Notes under the pieces: generated by a model
Databases searched by the model: none
What the model saw: the letters and a program-made list of their open reading frames with translations, nothing else
Told to the model about the DNA's origin: nothing
Program-made: the position numbers and the translations under genes
In this document: one piece after another, positions 8,066-15,742 of the stretch
How positions within the stretch are numbered: position 1 is the first letter of the stretch
Layout: each line of letters starts with the position of its first letter
From: an uncultured Dysgonomonas sp.
GTDB taxonomy: Bacteria; Bacteroidota; Bacteroidia; Bacteroidales; Dysgonomonadaceae
Assembly: GCA_945273835.1 (NCBI GenBank)
Contig: CALYPL010000018.1
Location: 1-33,786 of the forward strand
Reading direction: 5' to 3'
DNA length: 33,786 bases

Positions 8066-8587
8066 ATGATCCGTGAAAGCGAAGTATTTAAAATCGGCAG
8101 ATTCATAAAGCCTCACGGCATCAAGGGCGAGATTGCATTTTCATTCGATAATGATGTCTTTGATAAAGTAGACTGCCCCTACCTTATCTGCAAAATTGAT
8201 GGAATATTCGTGCCATTCTTCATAAGCGAATACAGATTTAAAGGAAGTGAAACCGCTTTAATCACATTCACAGATATTGACGATGAAATTAAAGCATCAC
8301 GTTTGGCAGGATTGGATGTATATTTTCCGAGGAAATATCACGAAGAAGAATCTTCACAAGAAATAGAATATTCTTGGAATTTCTTTTTAGGATTTCGTGT
8401 AATTGACAAAAAGCACGGAGAATTAGGAACAATAGACGAAATAGACGAATCGACCATCAACGTTCTTTTCATTGTCCGATCAGATGATAAAGAATATCTT
8501 ATTCCCGCCACCGAAGATTTTATAGTCCGTGTAGACCCTAAAAATAAAACCATCTATATGAACCTCATCGAGGGGCTTATTGAATAA
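8066..8587 (+). CDS. rimM: Ribosome maturation factor RimM
   Basis: RimM helps assemble the head of the 30S subunit by binding ribosomal protein S19 and supporting 16S rRNA processing. The 173-residue length fits the family. The N-terminal RimM domain begins with KIGRFIKPHGIKGEIAF (about residues 8-24), the family signature; the C-terminal PRC-barrel-like domain contains GFRVIDKKHGELGTIDEID (about 112-130) and EYLIPATEDFI before the end. It starts 5 bp after the DUF4290 stop. In Bacteroides, as I recall, murA is often beside DUF4290 and rimM; no murA is present here. Confidence 0.95.
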   Translation: MIRESEVFKIGRFIKPHGIKGEIAFSFDNDVFDKVDCPYLICKIDGIFVPFFISEYRFKGSETALITFTDIDDEIKASRLAGLDVYFPRKYHEEESSQEIEYSWNFFLGFRVIDKKHGELGTIDEIDESTINVLFIVRSDDKEYLIPATEDFIVRVDPKNKTIYMNLIEGLIE

Positions 8588-8671
8588 ATCATCTCGAGGC
8601 TATTTCACGTTACACACCATACTCATATACATCAGGAAAAAACACAACGTTGACAAAACAACGATCAGAGT

Positions 8672-8863
8672 ATGAAAAAAAAGAAAATCAAAAATAAAAT
8701 AACCATAACGGATTACATTAACGCCGTAAAAAAAGCCGACAGAGAAATTCAAATCACAGAAAGCACAGGTTGGCAACGAATTACAAAAGTCCATAAAAAC
8801 AAAAAGGTATACGACCGCAAAAAAGAAAAGAATAATTTCAAAACTGATAATAACGATATCTGA
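8672..8863 (+). CDS. Small basic protein, 63 aa, overlapping the argF' start
   Basis: This 63-residue protein is extremely basic at both ends (begins MKKKKIKNK) with a central ITITDYINAVKKADREIQI helix and a KVHKNKKVYDRKK motif. I have a weak recollection of small Bacteroidales proteins with the same DYxxAxRKAxRE and HKxKKxYDRK pattern, but cannot name a function. Its TGA shares one base with the argF' ATG (TGATG), a classic sign of translational coupling. It follows rimM by 84 bp. The composition suggests a nucleic-acid or ribosome contact; that is inference. The overlap makes me think it is real despite its size. Confidence 0.65.
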   Translation: MKKKKIKNKITITDYINAVKKADREIQITESTGWQRITKVHKNKKVYDRKKEKNNFKTDNNDI

Positions 8864-9816
8864 TGAAGACCTATACGAATGTTAAAGACCTTGGCAACCT
8901 GAATAAAGCCGTTCGAGAAGCACTCGAAATAAAAAAGAACCGATTCGGGTATAAGCATTTAGGAACAGATAAAACATTATTGATGGTCTTCTTCAATTCG
9001 AGCCTGCGAACACGCCTCAGCACCCAAAAAGCAGGGATGAACTTGGGGATGAATACAATGGTACTCGATGTCAATCAGGGAGCTTGGAAACTTGAAACTG
9101 AAAGAGGAATTATTATGGATGGTGATAAATCAGAACATTTACTTGAAGCCATCCCCGTTATGGGTTCATATTGCGACATTATCGGTGTGCGGGCATTTGC
9201 TACCTTTGAGAATAAAAACGATGATTATCAGGAAAATATACTCAACCAATTCATAAAATATTCAGGAAGACCCGTTTTCAGTATGGAGGCGGCGACAGCA
9301 CATCCCTTACAGGCTTTTGCTGATCTTATAACCATTGAAGAGTACAAGAAAACAGCACGTCCGAAAGTGGTTCTTACATGGGCGCCTCATCCAAAAGCAC
9401 TCCCCCAAGCCGTTCCAAACTCGTTTGCGGATTTTATGAACGAGGCCGATGTGGATTTTGTGATCACGCACCCCAAAGGCTACGATCTTGCATCCCAATT
9501 CGTTAGAAATGCAAAGGTAGAATATGATCAGAATAAAGCGCTTGAAGGAGCTGATTTTGTGTATGCTAAGAACTGGGCTGCTTATACTGATCCGAATTAT
9601 GGAAAGATTTTATCCTCAGACCGTTCGTGGACTGTTACGGCTGAGAAGATGGCTTTGACTAACAATGCTTATTTTATGCATTGTTTGCCTGTCAGACGGA
9701 ATATGATTGTGAGTGACGATGTTATTGAAAGCCCTCAATCATTGGTTATACCAGAAGCCGCTAATCGTGAAATATCAGCCCAAACGGTTTTAAAAAGGAT
9801 GCTGGAAAGTCTTTAA
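8863..9816 (+). CDS. argF': N-succinylornithine carbamoyltransferase
   Basis: This enzyme transfers a carbamoyl group from carbamoyl phosphate to an N-acylated ornithine in the arginine pathway variant used by Bacteroidota. The 317-residue protein is collinear with the Bacteroides fragilis enzyme as I remember it. The carbamoyl-phosphate loop is FFNSSLRTRLSTQ (residues 43-55), followed by NQGAWKLETERG (71-82), HPLQAFADL, and the HCLPVRRN block near residue 270. Residue 90, which is Pro in the B. fragilis succinylornithine enzyme and Glu in the Xanthomonas acetylornithine enzyme (E92 there), is Ser here (DGDKSEHLLE). Published mutagenesis reported that E92S makes the Xanthomonas enzyme prefer succinylornithine, so succinylornithine is the likelier substrate. 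No other arginine genes are adjacent. Confidence 0.92.
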   Translation: MKTYTNVKDLGNLNKAVREALEIKKNRFGYKHLGTDKTLLMVFFNSSLRTRLSTQKAGMNLGMNTMVLDVNQGAWKLETERGIIMDGDKSEHLLEAIPVMGSYCDIIGVRAFATFENKNDDYQENILNQFIKYSGRPVFSMEAATAHPLQAFADLITIEEYKKTARPKVVLTWAPHPKALPQAVPNSFADFMNEADVDFVITHPKGYDLASQFVRNAKVEYDQNKALEGADFVYAKNWAAYTDPNYGKILSSDRSWTVTAEKMALTNNAYFMHCLPVRRNMIVSDDVIESPQSLVIPEAANREISAQTVLKRMLESL

Positions 9817-9844
9817 ACTAAATATCGGCATTAGCAAAATAGAT

Positions 9845-9875
9845 AAAGGATTGAGTTTAAATACCCAATCCTTTT
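9845..9875. terminator. Bidirectional terminator between argF' and maeB
   Basis: AAAGGATTG (9845-9853) pairs with CAATCCTTT (9866-9874) around a 12-nt loop, with A and T runs at the ends. It lies between two convergent genes and would serve both. Confidence 0.65.
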
Positions 9876-9899
9876 CAATTTAAAAGAGGCTATATAATA

Positions 9900-12206
9900 T
9901 CATCGAGTAAATCTGTTTTTATCATCTTCAACGTTTTCATGGGCAACCGCATCAATAACCGCCACGATGGTAAGATTCATAATATCACGAACTGAACTTT
10001 CGATGTCCGTAAAATGAACGGCTTTTTTCAGACCTATCTGAATAGGACCGATACTGTCGGCACGTACCCCCTGCTCCATCATTAGTTTACTTGAAATATT
10101 TGCTGAACTTAAATTCGGGAATATCAACGTGTTTACCTCTTTACCTTTCAATGTGTTGAATGGAAATGATTCATCACGCAAATCCTTATTTAAGGCAAAA
10201 TTCAATTGCATCTCTCCATCAATCGGTATTTCGGGATAATTTTCGTGCAAATATTTAACCGCATCTGAAATTTCCTTCGGGCTTCCATTGTTATCTGCTC
10301 CGAAATTTGAGAATGAAAGGATTGCCATTACAGGATCGCGCGCGAAGAATTTAACAGCATCGTATGTCAAACGAGAAATTTCTATGATGGTTTCCTTCGA
10401 TGGCCAGCGGTTTATCAGCGTATCAGACATAAAGTAAGGACCTTTCTTGGTCTGCACAATGTGCATAGCGGCAAAATGATTGTAGCCGGGTTGCAAACCT
10501 ATGACCTCAATAGCTGTTTTGGCAAAATCCTGATAATGGCTGTAAACTCCGGTAATCAGCGCATCAGCATCACCTGTTTCAACCATCATCATACCAAAAT
10601 AGTTTCGATCGTTCATTTTCTCTAATGCCTCCTGCAAACGCACTCCCTCTCTGCATTTCTTTTCAGAAAGAACAGTAGCATAACGCAATCGTCTGGCATC
10701 TTCTGATATATGTCTATGATTCACGATTTCAACACCTGTAAGATCAATTCCGTTTTCGCCTGCAATCTTACGGATACGTTCTTCGCTACCTAACAATACC
10801 GGATAACAAATGCCGTCTTTCAGACTGAAAACAGCCGCTTTGATCATATTTATATGTGTACCTTCACAGAAAACCACCTTCTTCGGGTTTTGTTTTGCCA
10901 AATGGTACAGACGGTTTATCAGCTTACTGCTGTACCCCATCATCTCTTGCAGTTTGTCTTCGTATGCAGTCCAATCGGTGATTATCTTGCGTGCCACTCC
11001 TGAGTCAATAGCTGCTTTGGCAACAGCCGTCGAAACTCTTGTTATTAATCGTGGATCAAGCGGTTTGGGTATGATATAATCACGTCCGAACGACAGTTTT
11101 TCAATGTTATAAGCTGAATTGATGGTATCGGGAACAGGTTCTTTTGCCAAAGCCGCTAAAGCCTTGACTGCTGCCAGTTGCATTTCTTCGTTTATGCCTG
11201 TTGCCTGCACATCGAGTGCACCTCTGAATATGTAAGGAAAGCCTAATACATTATTTACCTGATTGGGATAATCGGAGCGACCTGTTGCAAAAATCACATC
11301 ATCACGTGAATCCATAGCTTCTTCGTACGATATTTCGGGATCGGGGTTAGCCAGAGCAAAGACAATCGGATTTTCGTTCATCGAACGAATCATTTCTTTC
11401 GTCAGCAAATTGGCTTTTGATAATCCTAAAAAGACATCGGCTCCTTTGATAGCATCGGCTAATGTGGATTTACCGCAATCGTCTACTGCAAAAAACTGTT
11501 TTTCGGGTGTGAGGTTGGGTCTGCTTTTTGTGATGACTCCTTTGCTGTCGCACATCATTACATTTTCTTTTTTCAGACCTAATTTGATGTACAGATTTGT
11601 ACAGGCTATTGCTGAAGCTCCTGCTCCGCTGACTACCAGTCTGACATCTTCGATATTCTTCTTTGCCACCGTGAGCGCATTCAACAAGGCTGCGGCTGAA
11701 ATTATAGCCGTACCATGCTGATCGTCGTGCATTACGGGTATATCGAGTTCTTCTTTTAAGCGTTTTTCTATTTCAAAACATTCAGGGGCTTTTATATCTT
11801 CCAGATTTATTCCTCCGAATGTGGGGGCAATTGCTTTTACTGTCTGAATAAATTTTTCAGGGTCTTTTTCGTTGACTTCTATGTCAAATACATCTATATC
11901 GGCATATATTTTGAATAATAGTCCTTTTCCTTCCATTACGGGCTTACCTGCCATAGCTCCAATATCTCCTAACCCGAGAACGGCTGTTCCGTTTGATATG
12001 ACTGCAACGAGATTGCCTTTGGTTGTATAGTTGTAAGCGTTCGCCGGGTCTTTCTGTATCTCAAGGCAAGGCTCTGCAACTCCGGGCGAATATGCCAACG
12101 ATAAATCAAGCTGCGAACTGTATGGTTTTGTGGGTACTACCTCGATTTTTCCGGGTTTATCTTTTGAATGATAGCGTAATGCTTCTTCTCTTGTAATTTT
12201 GGCCAT
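9900..12206 (-). CDS. maeB: NADP-dependent malic enzyme with C-terminal phosphotransacetylase-like domain
   Basis: MaeB oxidatively decarboxylates malate to pyruvate with NADP reduction, feeding biosynthesis. At 768 residues this is the hybrid form. The malic N-domain (about 1-165) contains [29 protein letters not shown] and HDDQHGTAI; the NAD(P)-binding domain (about 165-425) has the Rossmann loop [12 protein letters not shown] near 189; and a phosphate acetyltransferase-like domain fills about 438-760, starting at [17 protein letters not shown]. In the E. coli homologue the C-terminal domain is regulatory and senses acetyl-CoA rather than acting as a transacetylase. It converges on argF' and is separated by 139 bp from the S41 lipoprotein gene upstream, so it is probably transcribed alone. 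Confidence 0.96.
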   Translation of the reverse strand: MAKITREEALRYHSKDKPGKIEVVPTKPYSSQLDLSLAYSPGVAEPCLEIQKDPANAYNYTTKGNLVAVISNGTAVLGLGDIGAMAGKPVMEGKGLLFKIYADIDVFDIEVNEKDPEKFIQTVKAIAPTFGGINLEDIKAPECFEIEKRLKEELDIPVMHDDQHGTAIISAAALLNALTVAKKNIEDVRLVVSGAGASAIACTNLYIKLGLKKENVMMCDSKGVITKSRPNLTPEKQFFAVDDCGKSTLADAIKGADVFLGLSKANLLTKEMIRSMNENPIVFALANPDPEISYEEAMDSRDDVIFATGRSDYPNQVNNVLGFPYIFRGALDVQATGINEEMQLAAVKALAALAKEPVPDTINSAYNIEKLSFGRDYIIPKPLDPRLITRVSTAVAKAAIDSGVARKIITDWTAYEDKLQEMMGYSSKLINRLYHLAKQNPKKVVFCEGTHINMIKAAVFSLKDGICYPVLLGSEERIRKIAGENGIDLTGVEIVNHRHISEDARRLRYATVLSEKKCREGVRLQEALEKMNDRNYFGMMMVETGDADALITGVYSHYQDFAKTAIEVIGLQPGYNHFAAMHIVQTKKGPYFMSDTLINRWPSKETIIEISRLTYDAVKFFARDPVMAILSFSNFGADNNGSPKEISDAVKYLHENYPEIPIDGEMQLNFALNKDLRDESFPFNTLKGKEVNTLIFPNLSSANISSKLMMEQGVRADSIGPIQIGLKKAVHFTDIESSVRDIMNLTIVAVIDAVAHENVEDDKNRFTR

Positions 12207-12345
12207 GATTAATAGTTAAAGTTAGGTTTTGCAACGAATTTACAAAAAAGGAATGATTTTGATTAAAAAGTGTGATAAAAAGAAAAACGTATTTTGAAAT
12301 CTTTTTTACTTATATTGTAATAAGTAAAATTAAGGTTATGTGAAA

Positions 12346-13377
12346 TTATTTGAGATCACGAATTGGTTTTCCTTTAATAAAATCCCGAGCTGCTTCTATA
12401 AATGGATCGTAACGGTTTAGAATATCGTTATCTGTCATTGTACGCACTTTAATATCGGGTTCTATTCCAAACTCTATTTGCTCAAGCGATGCGTTAAGCA
12501 TGGGGGATGCGGAGAATCGCACTGACCATCCGTTAGGAATTTCGGACGAGAAAGGCAAACCGCTACCGCCTCCTGTACGGTCGCCCATAAGGGTTACATT
12601 GGGCGCATAGCTCATCGCGTTAACAAAATCGTTTGCCGCGCTGAAACATTTGCGATTTGTTAGTACTACTACTTTTTTTAGATATGGTATTCTGTTTTTA
12701 GGTGGATCGACGTATATCTTATAGGGGGTCGAAAAATCGTTATGCCCCTTGCCTGTTTTATGGAGCATATTGGCGACCAAAGTTTTCTGTGTAAAGAATC
12801 GCTCGGCAAGTTTTTCGCTGTTAGTGAGGTAACCTCCGCCATTGTTGCGTATATCGAGAATTATTCCATCGCAAATCGACAGGCTTAATAATGCTTCATC
12901 GAGATTGCCGCTGCCTATTCCGCTCATAAAGCTCTCGTAATAGATATAGCCGATGTTATCATCGAGCTTTTTATATTTGATGCCGCTTGCCTGCTTATAA
13001 TCAGTGCCTAAATATTTTTGATCTTTCTGTACTTTTTCATCAAAGTTTTCAGGATAGTCGTCATACCATTTGGTATATCTTCCTACGTCGTGAGGGGCTA
13101 TAAGGTTTACGTGTCCGTCTTTTACTTCTTGCAACATCTCGTTCAGCACATCAAACAGGGTATATCTGCTCATCTTATCGCTAATACGCACAGAGTATCT
13201 GTCATGCACTTCGTTCCAGTCAATATCTTTATATTCAAAGAAGCAATAATGCTCGTCCATGATTTTCCAAAGCGCCTCGAAGTTACCCCGATTGGTGTTT
13301 TCATAACTTTCTTCGTTGAAACAGGAGGTAAAAAACAGAACGATACTGGTTATCAGAAAGAGGTGCTTAATTTTCAT
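12346..13377 (-). CDS. S41 family lipoprotein protease without PDZ domain
   Basis: This 343-residue protein starts with a lipoprotein signal (lipobox FFTSC, Cys19), so it should be tethered to an envelope membrane. The rest is a tricorn/IRBP-like S41 core without a PDZ domain: an N-terminal helical part (FEALWKIMDEHYCFFEY), DGHVNL with a candidate catalytic His89, DIRNNGGGYL (175-184), and NRKCFSAAND with the candidate nucleophile Ser246, then GDRTGGGSG. This pattern fits the S41B-like group rather than the CtpA Ser-Lys type seen at 5.6-7.4 kb. It lies 26 bp downstream of the GH25 gene on the same strand and is probably co-transcribed with it. The substrate is unknown. Confidence 0.85.
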   Translation of the reverse strand: MKIKHLFLITSIVLFFTSCFNEESYENTNRGNFEALWKIMDEHYCFFEYKDIDWNEVHDRYSVRISDKMSRYTLFDVLNEMLQEVKDGHVNLIAPHDVGRYTKWYDDYPENFDEKVQKDQKYLGTDYKQASGIKYKKLDDNIGYIYYESFMSGIGSGNLDEALLSLSICDGIILDIRNNGGGYLTNSEKLAERFFTQKTLVANMLHKTGKGHNDFSTPYKIYVDPPKNRIPYLKKVVVLTNRKCFSAANDFVNAMSYAPNVTLMGDRTGGGSGLPFSSEIPNGWSVRFSASPMLNASLEQIEFGIEPDIKVRTMTDNDILNRYDPFIEAARDFIKGKPIRDLK

Positions 13378-13403
13378 AAAAGCATAAATGTTTTTACATG
13401 TGT

Positions 13404-14201
13404 TTAAGGTAATAATAATTCTTTAAACTGTTCGTATGAGTAGCGATAGTAATTAAAATCGAATTTCTCGTTCGGTATGCCCGACAATTCGCCTTTGTGG
13501 GTAAATTGCCATATTCGCCAATTGGGAATTGCTGCGTCTTCGGGTTCGTTAATCGGATCACTTAACCATAAGATATTATCACGGAAGTTATCTTTTATAT
13601 ATAACTTGTAGCAATCTTTATTGGTATAAATGATAGGATGAACTCCATAATGTGCCAAAAGGGTACTGTCTAAAGATTTAAGTTCCTGTATAACAATCTT
13701 TTTATAGTCTTTATCTTTATTATAAAGGTTTACTTTGGAGTGTTCAATATCGATAGCAGGTACCATATCGCCTTCCATACATTTGGCTTCTTGTATAAAA
13801 TGTTTTGCCTGTTCTTCGCCTGACAAACCGAAAGTGTAGAAATGATATGATCCGACCTTAAGTCCTGCATTTTTCGCAAGTTCATAATTAACCGCATAAT
13901 TGCGGTCTTTATGGGTTACTCCTTCTGTGACTTTTAGATATGCGAACGATATTTTTTCTTCTCGCACATTATTCCAATTAGGTATGGGATTGTGATGCGA
14001 AAGATCGATTCCTTTAACGTAATATTTTTCTGAAACGAAGGTATGGGGTTCTTTATGGCGATACCACCTATATGCAAAATATAGCCCTACGAGTATTATT
14101 GTCAGCGCAAGAAGGCCAAGTGCGATAAGTAATGTTTGTTTATCTGTGCCTTTGCCTTTTTTCCGTGTCTTTTTTTTCTTCTTCTTTGCTTTTTTTGCCA
14201 T
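13404..14201 (-). CDS. Membrane-anchored GH25 muramidase
   Basis: GH25 enzymes cleave the MurNAc-beta-1,4-GlcNAc bond in peptidoglycan. The 265-residue protein begins with a strikingly basic stretch: 12 of the first 21 residues are Lys. One transmembrane helix follows (about residues 23-44), giving an inside-to-outside orientation with the catalytic domain in the periplasm. The GH25 domain spans about residues 60-265: GIDLSHHNP with Asp66, SFAYLKVTEG, GSYHFYTF, AIDIE with Asp151 and Glu153 (the family's DxE pair), and WRIWQFTHKG. There is no cleavable signal, unlike most secreted GH25 enzymes. A -7 box lies about 48 bp upstream, and the S41 lipoprotein gene follows at 26 bp. Confidence 0.9.
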   Translation of the reverse strand: MAKKAKKKKKKTRKKGKGTDKQTLLIALGLLALTIILVGLYFAYRWYRHKEPHTFVSEKYYVKGIDLSHHNPIPNWNNVREEKISFAYLKVTEGVTHKDRNYAVNYELAKNAGLKVGSYHFYTFGLSGEEQAKHFIQEAKCMEGDMVPAIDIEHSKVNLYNKDKDYKKIVIQELKSLDSTLLAHYGVHPIIYTNKDCYKLYIKDNFRDNILWLSDPINEPEDAAIPNWRIWQFTHKGELSGIPNEKFDFNYYRYSYEQFKELLLP

Positions 14202-14248
14202 TTGCTTCCGAAGTGGTTATGTTGAGTTGTTTTAATTAATTAATCGGG

Positions 14249-14256
14249 CAAAGATA
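14249..14256 (-). promoter_or_regulatory. -7 box upstream of the GH25 gene
   Basis: Read leftward this is TATCTTTG, matching TAnnTTTG, about 48 bp before the GH25 ATG and inside the gap after the alpha/beta hydrolase gene. No -33 box lies at the expected distance. It suggests that the GH25 and S41 genes have their own transcript. Confidence 0.4.
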
Positions 14257-14267
14257 CGATTAATGTT

Positions 14268-15005
14268 CTATTCTTTTTTCATCAATATGTAATCAATAAT
14301 TCGGCTGATCTCTCTTGCGTGCTTTAAAATCATCAGATGATCACCTCCTGGGACGGGAATGATGTTATCCATTTTGTCGAACGGAAACAGCTGATCTTTT
14401 GTTCCCTGAATATGATAGAGGTGAGGGATGGGATGACCGTCAGGCAACCAATTAACGATTTGTCTGGCAGCCCATCGTATATAGGTTGGATCTGTCACGG
14501 TCATATACTTCGCCAACTCTTCATTGGGTAAGTCATAGACTAATTTATTGAAGACTGACGTCATAAAATCGGAAGATGTAAAAAACGAATCGGGTACTTT
14601 TTCTATTATGTTTGTCGCTCTTGCAAAACGAAATATGGCGGGTGCTTCTTTAAGGCTTTTAAAGGTGGATATCAGTATAATTTTGCGTGGTGTTATGATC
14701 TTTGCCATTTCCTGAACGATTACTCCTCCGAAGGAATAACCTACTAATATGAATGGATGCCGTGTATCGATCTTGCGAGCCATTTCCGAAGCGTATTCTT
14801 TCAACGACTCGTATTTGCGGGGAATAGTCCATTCAAGGTAAACTTTGTGATAACCATAGGGTAATATCAGTTTATCGAATGCCTTGCAGTTATAGCACAT
14901 ACCCGACACAAAATATACATTGATTTTATTTTTCCGAATGCTGCGGATAGATTTCCATAACCTTGTCAAAAAATGTTCTTGATATATTTCGGAAGGATAA
15001 GCCAT
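14268..15005 (-). CDS. Alpha/beta hydrolase fold protein
   Basis: This 245-residue protein has the landmarks of an alpha/beta hydrolase: a nucleophile elbow GYSFGG (89-94, Ser91), a candidate acid near GTKDQLFP (Asp204), and a C-terminal His in PGGDHLMILKH (His223). The N-terminal NVYFVSGMCYNCKAFDKL resembles the oxyanion strand region, with unusual Cys residues at 37 and 40. There is no signal peptide, so it is probably cytoplasmic. It lies 29 bp downstream of the L,D-transpeptidase-like gene and is likely in the same transcript. The GxSxGG elbow plus the final GGDH recalls thioesterases and small-ester hydrolases, but the substrate cannot be predicted. Confidence 0.8.
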   Translation of the reverse strand: MAYPSEIYQEHFLTRLWKSIRSIRKNKINVYFVSGMCYNCKAFDKLILPYGYHKVYLEWTIPRKYESLKEYASEMARKIDTRHPFILVGYSFGGVIVQEMAKIITPRKIILISTFKSLKEAPAIFRFARATNIIEKVPDSFFTSSDFMTSVFNKLVYDLPNEELAKYMTVTDPTYIRWAARQIVNWLPDGHPIPHLYHIQGTKDQLFPFDKMDNIIPVPGGDHLMILKHAREISRIIDYILMKKE

Positions 15006-15034
15006 AATCTTCGGGTGATCATATCTCTAAATTA

Positions 15035-15661
15035 TTAATTATAAATCCATAGCAGTACAGATTTTTCTGATTTTTTTAGCATTTCGTCTATTTTTTTCAT
15101 CGATCCGTTAGATAGTACGGGGCATCCTTGGCTATAACCTAATGGCAGATGACCAGGGTATATTTCTTTATTGGATATGGGCGTATGTGAGTGCAGCACG
15201 ATAAAGCGTTTAAACGCATTGTTATTGGTCTTTTCCAATCCGTGTAATTTATAATGTACATTTATGCCGTATTGACTATAGGATCGTATTCCTGTCTTAT
15301 ATTTACCTATTGACGAACAATAGCTGCCTTCTACATTGCTGAAAACCGGTTTAGTAACTGTACTTTCTTTACCGTAACCATGTGCGCAAAGACTTGATAA
15401 TTTGATTGATTGTGTATTAAAATCCCATACAAAGAAACGATATTTACCTGAATGCTTTGAGAAATCGACCAGAAAACAATAATCCGTATTCAGATCATTT
15501 TTTTTACAAAATGATAAGGCTGAGTCCGCCTTTGCTTTGATACGTTTATTTTCAGCGTTCTGAATTTCATTATTGTCTTGTACTTTTGATTTTACGTCAT
15601 GCGAACATGCAAGGGAAAATATAACAAAATTTATTACTATTATTAAAACTTGTTTTTTCAT
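15035..15661 (-). CDS. L,D-transpeptidase-like lipoprotein (YkuD_2 type)
   Basis: This 208-residue protein belongs with the 'murein L,D-transpeptidase catalytic domain family' (YkuD_2 type). It starts with a lipoprotein-like signal (FSLAC, Cys19). The catalytic region runs from about residue 60 to the end: FLVDFSKHSGKYRFFVWDF, the GKYKTG block, VLHSHTP with His157 and His159, and GYSQGCPVLS with the candidate nucleophile Cys180. The order His...SxGCxxL is the family's active-site pattern. Members may remodel peptidoglycan stem peptides in the periplasm, but many remain untested. It lies 81 bp downstream of the toroid-domain gene and 29 bp upstream of the hydrolase gene. Confidence 0.82.
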   Translation of the reverse strand: MKKQVLIIVINFVIFSLACSHDVKSKVQDNNEIQNAENKRIKAKADSALSFCKKNDLNTDYCFLVDFSKHSGKYRFFVWDFNTQSIKLSSLCAHGYGKESTVTKPVFSNVEGSYCSSIGKYKTGIRSYSQYGINVHYKLHGLEKTNNNAFKRFIVLHSHTPISNKEIYPGHLPLGYSQGCPVLSNGSMKKIDEMLKKSEKSVLLWIYN

Positions 15662-15742
15662 TATTTATATTATAACTCTATAGAATTTAAGTGTAGTTAA
15701 TTTAAAGTCATCGTTGTACTTCTAAGTTATTCTGAAATGTTG

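Noticed and set aside
11410-11721. 103-codon rightward frame
   Set aside because: Antisense to the Rossmann domain of maeB.
5610-13377. The two S41 proteases as a recent duplication
   Set aside because: One has a PDZ domain and the CtpA Ser-Lys type active site, the other is a PDZ-less lipoprotein with a tricorn-like pattern; they are distant family members.
13018-13407. 129-codon rightward frame
   Set aside because: It lies antisense to the S41 lipoprotein gene, has no domain-like pattern and is explained by that gene's codon bias.
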